Shown one piece after another: positions 59,157-64,000 of a stretch of 64,000 nucleotides of DNA. Source of the stretch: Shewanella halotolerans (GTDB taxonomy: Bacteria; Pseudomonadota; Gammaproteobacteria; Enterobacterales; Shewanellaceae). The stretch is taken from assembly GCF_019457535.1 (NCBI RefSeq), contig NZ_CP080417.1:248001-312000 (forward strand), written 5' to 3'. The notes beneath the pieces were generated by a model. That model saw nothing but the letters and a program-made list of their open reading frames with translations. It did no database searches and was not told where the DNA came from. Position numbers and translations under genes: made by a program. How positions within the stretch are numbered: the first letter of the stretch is position 1; each line of letters begins with the position of its first letter.

Positions 59157-60830
59157 ATGGAACAAGGGCAGAAGATCAGAGGCGCAGACGCCGTCATCAA
59201 GGCATTGGCCGCGCACGGCGTGACCACGGTATTTGGTTATCCAGGTGGCGCCATCATGCCCATCTACGATGCCCTGGTCGGTGCGCCGGTTGAACATCTG
59301 CTCAGTCGTCATGAACAGGGCGCCGCCTTCGCCGCCGTAGGGTATGCCAGAGCCAGCGGCAAGACGGGTGTCTGCTTCGCCACCTCGGGCCCAGGGGCGA
59401 CCAACCTGGTGACCGCCCTGGCCGATGCCCTGCTCGATTCTGTGCCCCTGGTGGCCATCACGGGCCAGGTGTCTACTGCGGTGATCGGCACAGATGCGTT
59501 TCAGGAGATCGACGTGCTGGGCATGTCGCTCTCCTGTACCAAACACAGCTTCATGGTGACAGATGTCGAGGAGCTGGTGCCTACCCTGTACCGCGCCTTC
59601 GAAATTGCCGCCTCCGGCCGCCCTGGCCCTGTGCTGGTGGACATACCCAAAGATATCCAGATCGCCCAGCTGGACTACAAGGCGCCACTCCAGGCGATAC
59701 AGCCTGAACCCCAAGTCGACCCTAGCCTGCTCGAGTCTGCTAAGAATCTGATTGCTCAGGCACAGCGCCCCATGCTCTACGTGGGCGGCGGTGTCGGTAT
59801 GGCGGGCGCGGTCGAGCAGCTGCGGGACTTTATCAAACAGAGCGGCATGCCCTCGGTCGCGACCCTTAAGGGTCTCGGCAGCATCGCCCATGACCATCCG
59901 GGTTATCTTGGCATGTTGGGCATGCACGGCGGTAAGGCGGCCAACCTGGCGGTGCAGGAGTGCGACCTGCTGCTGGTGGTCGGCGCCCGTTTCGACGACA
60001 GGGTCACCGGCCGTCTGGCCAGCTTCGCCGAGCATGCCAAGGTGGTGCACCTGGATATCGATATCGCCGAGCTAGGTAAGCTTAGACGCCCGGATGTGGC
60101 CATCGCCGGGGATCTGCGTGAGATCTTGCCTGCGTTGGCGCAGCCGCTGGAGATAGCCCCTTGGCTTACCGAGGTGGCCACATTGAAAGCCCAGCATGCC
60201 TGGAGCTATGACAGACCCGGTGAACTGATCTTCGCGCCTAAGCTGCTCAACAGTCTGGCGGCTAAATTGCCCGAGGACAGCGTGGTGGCCTGCGACGTGG
60301 GTCAGCATCAGATGTGGGTCGCCCAGCATATGTGGTTCAGACGCCCGGAAGATCATCTCTCCAGCGCAGGCCTGGGCACCATGGGGTTTGGTTTGCCGGC
60401 GGCGATCGGTGCCAAGGTTGCCAGACCCGACGCCTGTGTGGTGGCCGTCTCCGGCGATGGTTCTTTCATGATGAATGTACAGGAGCTGACCACCATCAAG
60501 CGACGTCAGATCCCGCTCAAGATCCTGCTGATCGATAACCAGAAACTGGGGATGGTGAAGCAGTGGCAACAGCTGTTTTTCGAAGAACGTTTCAGCGAGA
60601 CAGACCTTTCCGACAACCCGGACTTTGTCACCATGGCCTCGGCCTTCGACATCCCGGGGCGCACCATCACCCAGGCGGGTGAGGTGGAGTCGGCGCTCGA
60701 TGAGATGCTCGATGCAAAGGGGCCCTTCTTACTGCACGTAAGAATCGACGAGGCCCACAACGTTTGGCCTTTGGTGCCGCCCGGCGCCAGTAACCGCGAC
60801 ATGATGGATGAGATGGAGAAGCAGACATGA
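59157..60830 (+). CDS. ilvG: Acetolactate synthase II large subunit
   Basis: A 557-residue thiamine diphosphate enzyme. FGYPGGAIMPIYDAL and SRHEQGAAFAAVGYARASGK (catalytic Glu) are at the N-terminus; the FAD-binding central domain includes LKGLGSIAHDHPG; the ThDP-binding motif is in SGDGSFMMNVQEL through DNQKLGMVKQWQQLF. It condenses pyruvate with pyruvate or 2-oxobutyrate. The gene is intact, in contrast to the frameshifted ilvG of E. coli K-12. It is the first structural gene after the attenuator. Confidence 0.95.
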   Translation: MEQGQKIRGADAVIKALAAHGVTTVFGYPGGAIMPIYDALVGAPVEHLLSRHEQGAAFAAVGYARASGKTGVCFATSGPGATNLVTALADALLDSVPLVAITGQVSTAVIGTDAFQEIDVLGMSLSCTKHSFMVTDVEELVPTLYRAFEIAASGRPGPVLVDIPKDIQIAQLDYKAPLQAIQPEPQVDPSLLESAKNLIAQAQRPMLYVGGGVGMAGAVEQLRDFIKQSGMPSVATLKGLGSIAHDHPGYLGMLGMHGGKAANLAVQECDLLLVVGARFDDRVTGRLASFAEHAKVVHLDIDIAELGKLRRPDVAIAGDLREILPALAQPLEIAPWLTEVATLKAQHAWSYDRPGELIFAPKLLNSLAAKLPEDSVVACDVGQHQMWVAQHMWFRRPEDHLSSAGLGTMGFGLPAAIGAKVARPDACVVAVSGDGSFMMNVQELTTIKRRQIPLKILLIDNQKLGMVKQWQQLFFEERFSETDLSDNPDFVTMASAFDIPGRTITQAGEVESALDEMLDAKGPFLLHVRIDEAHNVWPLVPPGASNRDMMDEMEKQT

Positions 60831-61096
60831 TCTATAACCTAGCCTTAACCCTAGCCCAGCAACCCGAGGTGGTAGAACGTGTCCTGCGAGTCACACGTCA
60901 CCGTGGATTTAAGGTCACCGAGATGGATATGCACCTGGGTGACAATGGTACCACCCGGCTCGGCATGGTGGTGGAGAGCGAGCGCGCGCTCGAGCTTCTG
61001 AGCCATCAGCTGAATAAATTGATCGATGTCACCGAGTGCGAGGTCCTTTCAGCCAAGCCCGCCGCGACAAGATACCCCCAACACGCAAGCGCCTAA
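60827..61096 (+). CDS. ilvM: Acetolactate synthase II small subunit
   Basis: An 89-residue ACT-domain regulatory subunit. YNLALTLAQQPEVVERVLRV and RHRGFKVTEMDMH match IlvM, and the length is as usual. The ATG overlaps the ilvG stop in ATGA, indicating translational coupling for stoichiometric production with the large subunit. Confidence 0.92.
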   Translation: MIYNLALTLAQQPEVVERVLRVTRHRGFKVTEMDMHLGDNGTTRLGMVVESERALELLSHQLNKLIDVTECEVLSAKPAATRYPQHASA

Positions 61097-61122
61097 GACG
61101 CGAAACAGATAGGTGAGAGAAG

Positions 61123-62046
61123 ATGGCCGCAAAAACAGCAGAGTTGATTTGGTTTAATGGAGAGATCATGCCTTGGGGGGATGCCAAGGTACACGTGATG
61201 TCGCACGCCTTGCATTACGGCACCTCGGTGTTCGAGGGGATCCGCGTCTACGACACGCCACAGGGACCGGCGGGATTTCGCCTAACCGACCATGTGCAGC
61301 GCCTGTATGACTCGGCCAAGATCTATCGCATGCCTGTGCCCTATCGTTTCGAGCAGACCATGCAGGCCTGCCGCGACATAGTAAAGAGCAACAAACTCGA
61401 CGCGGCCTACATTCGTCCCTTGGTGTTTTTCGGCGACGTAGGCATGGGGATCACCCCGCCTAAGGATGCGCAGTGCGATCTCATGGTGGCCGCTTTCCCC
61501 TGGGGCGCCTACCTGGGTGAGGGAAGCATGGAGCGCGGCGTCGATGTGGCCGTGACCTCCTGGAACCGTCTAGCGCCGAATACCATTCCTACCGGTGCCA
61601 AGGCGGGCGGTAACTATCTCTCCTCATTACAGATCTCTACCGAGGCCAAGCGTAACGGCTTCGATGAGGGGATCGCGCTGGATGTCAACGGCCTGGTGAG
61701 CGAAGGTGCCGGTGCCAACCTGTTTGTGGTCAAAAAGAACAAGCTCTATACCCCGCCAGCTACCGCGGCCATCCTGCTGGGGATCACCCGAGATACCATC
61801 ATTACCCTAGCGAGAGACTTGGGGTATGAGGTGGTCGAAGAGCCTATGTCGCGTGAGTTTCTCTATCTGGCAGACGAGATCTTTATGACGGGAACCGCCG
61901 CCGAGATAGTGCCGGTACGCAGCGTCGATCGTATCGAGGTGGGTGCCGGTGGCCGCGGCCCGGTAACCCAGGCCTTGCAGGCGAGCTTCTTCGGCCTGTT
62001 TAATGGTGAGACCCAGGATAAGTGGGGCTGGTTAGAGCCGCTTTAA
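61123..62046 (+). CDS. ilvE: Branched-chain amino acid aminotransferase
   Basis: A 307-residue class IV PLP aminotransferase. HALHYGTSVFEGIRVYDTP, AYIRPLVFFGDVGMG, TGAKAGGNYLSSLQIS (the PLP Lys region differs in exact place but follows the IlvE pattern) and SEGAGANLFVVKKN match the bacterial IlvE form. It performs the last step of Val, Leu and Ile synthesis. It lies 26 bases after ilvM and 112 bases before ilvD, in the operon order ilvG-ilvM-ilvE-ilvD. Confidence 0.95.
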   Translation: MAAKTAELIWFNGEIMPWGDAKVHVMSHALHYGTSVFEGIRVYDTPQGPAGFRLTDHVQRLYDSAKIYRMPVPYRFEQTMQACRDIVKSNKLDAAYIRPLVFFGDVGMGITPPKDAQCDLMVAAFPWGAYLGEGSMERGVDVAVTSWNRLAPNTIPTGAKAGGNYLSSLQISTEAKRNGFDEGIALDVNGLVSEGAGANLFVVKKNKLYTPPATAAILLGITRDTIITLARDLGYEVVEEPMSREFLYLADEIFMTGTAAEIVPVRSVDRIEVGAGGRGPVTQALQASFFGLFNGETQDKWGWLEPL

Positions 62047-62158
62047 GGCGCAAACCACAGCAATTAAGATAAGATTAAAACCTCGGCGGTGGATCTGCCG
62101 TCGAGGCTCCAATTTAGCTCTGGTGGCCAGGCCGCCAACGCAACAGAAGGAAAGTGTC

Positions 62159-64000
62159 ATGGCAAAACTACGTTCAGCTACCAGTACTCAAGGGCGCAAC
62201 ATGGCCGGAGCCCGTGCCCTCTGGCGGGCGACCGGGGTAAAAGACAGCGATTTTGGTAAGCCGATTGTCGCCATTGCCAACTCCTTTACCCAGTTTGTTC
62301 CGGGACACGTGCACCTCAAGGATATGGGCTCGCTGGTGGCTGGTACCATCGAAGAGGCGGGCGGTATCGCCAAAGAATTCAATACTATCGCCGTGGATGA
62401 TGGCATCGCCATGGGCCATGGTGGCATGCTCTACTCCCTGCCATCGCGGGAGCTGATCGCCGACAGCGTCGAGTATATGGTCAATGCCCACTGCGCCGAT
62501 GCCCTGGTGTGTATCTCCAACTGTGACAAGATCACCCCTGGCATGCTGATGGCGGCGCTGCGGCTCAACATCCCCGTGGTGTTTGTCTCCGGCGGCCCCA
62601 TGGAGGCGGGTAAGACCAAGCTGTCGGACAAGCTGATAAAACTGGATCTGGTGGATGCCATGGTGGCGGCGGCCGACGATCGCGTCTCGGACGAAGACAG
62701 CGAGAAGATAGAGCGTAGCGCCTGCCCAACTTGTGGCTCCTGCTCGGGCATGTTTACCGCCAACTCGATGAACTGCCTGACCGAGGCCTTAGGCTTGTCG
62801 CTGCCGGGCAATGGCTCGCTGCTGGCGACCCACAGTGACCGCCGTGAGCTCTTCTTAGAGGCCGGTCGCCGAGTGATGGCGCTGGCGAATCGCTACTACC
62901 GCGATGATGACGAGTCGGTGCTGCCACGCAATATTGCCAGCTTCAAGGCATTCGAGAATGCCATGGCACTGGATATCGCCATGGGCGGCTCTTCCAATAC
63001 CGTATTGCACCTTTTGGCCGCGGCCCAGGAGGCCAAGGTAGATTTTACCATGGCCGATATCGACCGCCTGTCCCGCCAGGTGCCACATCTGTGTAAGGTG
63101 GCGCCGTCGACCCCTAAATATCATATGGAAGATGTGCACCGCGCCGGTGGCGTGATGGGCATCTTAGGTGAGCTGGACAGAGCAGGCCTGCTGCATACGG
63201 ATGTCAGCCATGTGGCCGGCGAGAACCTCAAGGCGGTGCTGGCCCAGTATGACCTGGTTCAGACCCAGGATGCGGCGGTGCAGCAGTTTTATGCCGCCGG
63301 CCCTGCCGGCATCCCCACCACTAAGGCCTTCAGCCAGAGCTGTCGCTGGCCGAGCCTAGATGTGGATCGCCAAGAGGGCTGTATCCGCACCCGAGAATTT
63401 GCCTTCAGCCAGGAGGGCGGCCTGGCGGTCCTGTCGGGGAACATCGCGGCCGATGGTTGTATCGTCAAGACTGCCGGGGTCGATGAGGCTAACCATATCT
63501 TCGTCGGCCATGCCCGCGTGTATGAGAGCCAGGACGACGCCGTGGCCGGCATCTTAGGTGGCGAGGTGGTTGCCGGTGATGTGGTCGTGATCCGTTACGA
63601 AGGCCCTAAAGGGGGCCCGGGTATGCAGGAGATGCTCTATCCCACCAGTTACCTTAAATCTAAGGGGCTGGGCACCTCTTGTGCGCTTATAACTGATGGT
63701 CGTTTCTCTGGTGGTACCTCAGGACTGTCTATCGGCCATGTGTCGCCCGAGGCGGCAGCCGGTGGCACCATTGCTCTAGTGGAAACCGGCGATCGCATCG
63801 AGATCGATATTCCTGCAAGGTCAATCACTTTGGCAGTGAGCGAAGAAGAGCTTGAGACCCGTCGCCAGGCCATGCAGGCCCGTGGCAAGCAGGCCTGGAA
63901 GCCGGTTAATCGTGAGCGCAGCGTATCGCTGGCGCTGAAAGCCTATGCCATGCTCGCCACCAGTGCCGATAAGGGCGCGGTGCGCGACGTCAGTAAGCTG
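62159..64000 (+). CDS. ilvD: Dihydroxy-acid dehydratase, 3' end cut by the window
   Basis: 614 codons are present and no stop is reached; the full protein is usually about 616-619 residues, so only a few residues are missing. MAKLRSATSTQGRNMAGARA starts it after AGAAGGAAA. Fe-S cluster Cys are in SNCDKITPGM and CPTCGSCSGMFTANSMNCL. It converts dihydroxy acids to 2-oxo acids. ilvA would be expected next in the classical operon but is outside the window. Confidence 0.96.
   Translation, partial: MAKLRSATSTQGRNMAGARALWRATGVKDSDFGKPIVAIANSFTQFVPGHVHLKDMGSLVAGTIEEAGGIAKEFNTIAVDDGIAMGHGGMLYSLPSRELIADSVEYMVNAHCADALVCISNCDKITPGMLMAALRLNIPVVFVSGGPMEAGKTKLSDKLIKLDLVDAMVAAADDRVSDEDSEKIERSACPTCGSCSGMFTANSMNCLTEALGLSLPGNGSLLATHSDRRELFLEAGRRVMALANRYYRDDDESVLPRNIASFKAFENAMALDIAMGGSSNTVLHLLAAAQEAKVDFTMADIDRLSRQVPHLCKVAPSTPKYHMEDVHRAGGVMGILGELDRAGLLHTDVSHVAGENLKAVLAQYDLVQTQDAAVQQFYAAGPAGIPTTKAFSQSCRWPSLDVDRQEGCIRTREFAFSQEGGLAVLSGNIAADGCIVKTAGVDEANHIFVGHARVYESQDDAVAGILGGEVVAGDVVVIRYEGPKGGPGMQEMLYPTSYLKSKGLGTSCALITDGRFSGGTSGLSIGHVSPEAAAGGTIALVETGDRIEIDIPARSITLAVSEEELETRRQAMQARGKQAWKPVNRERSVSLALKAYAMLATSADKGAVRDVSKL

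Overview
The window looks like a chromosomal segment of a marine Shewanella or close relative. This is inferred from gene content: CymA-style periplasmic respiration modules with small tetraheme cytochromes, two molybdopterin oxidoreductase clusters, Tat-exported flavoprotein reductases, srkA-dsbA, ytfK, zapB, paeA and an ilvY/ilvC-ilvGMED locus. Most genes are moderately GC-rich. An island at about 17.8-20.9 kb is visibly AT-rich.

Layout. 1-5.4 kb: end of a YgiQ radical SAM gene, a DUF1232 protein, a SnoaL-isochorismatase fusion with a divergent LysR regulator, and a dCache chemoreceptor. 5.5-16.6 kb: a porin and a four-gene cluster for a DMSO-reductase-family enzyme of unknown substrate (catalytic, Fe-S, TorD-like chaperone and formate-dehydrogenase-type cytochrome b subunits), a LysR regulator, then a divergent TtrB/TtrA-like pair without a membrane subunit. 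17.4-21.1 kb: an integrase-less integron cassette array (three cassettes, three attC sites) flanked by two stem-loop repeats. 21.3-35.5 kb: mostly housekeeping and envelope genes (SYLF protein, S9 peptidase, YgbA, SelO, SrkA, DsbA, YtfK, ZapB, Rof, DUF1223, a beta-barrel protein, a lipase-like hydrolase), with two tandem repeat tracts.

35.6-46.2 kb holds the most interesting content: two paralogous modules, each with a Tat-exported FAD reductase of the fumarate/urocanate reductase type, a separate periplasmic tetraheme cytochrome c, an exported cupin with an HxHx3ECYY motif like that of DMSP-lyase-type cupins, and a divergent Cys-rich TetR regulator. Module 1 adds two outer-membrane porins, one DcaP-like; module 2 adds a DUF3299 protein. 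The inferred job is lyase cleavage of an imported organic acid to an enoate, which is then reduced as a respiratory electron acceptor. In module 1 the cupin and flavoprotein promoters share a two-part regulatory signature with identical internal spacing.

46.3-64 kb: a branched-chain aminotransferase, a GntR regulator, two PlsC-type acyltransferases, ComM, PaeA, a diguanylate cyclase, a solute-binding protein, IlvY with its operator, IlvC, an Ile-rich leader peptide with attenuator, and ilvG-ilvM-ilvE-ilvD (ilvD runs off the right edge). I found no rRNA, tRNA, CRISPR array, transposase or integrase.
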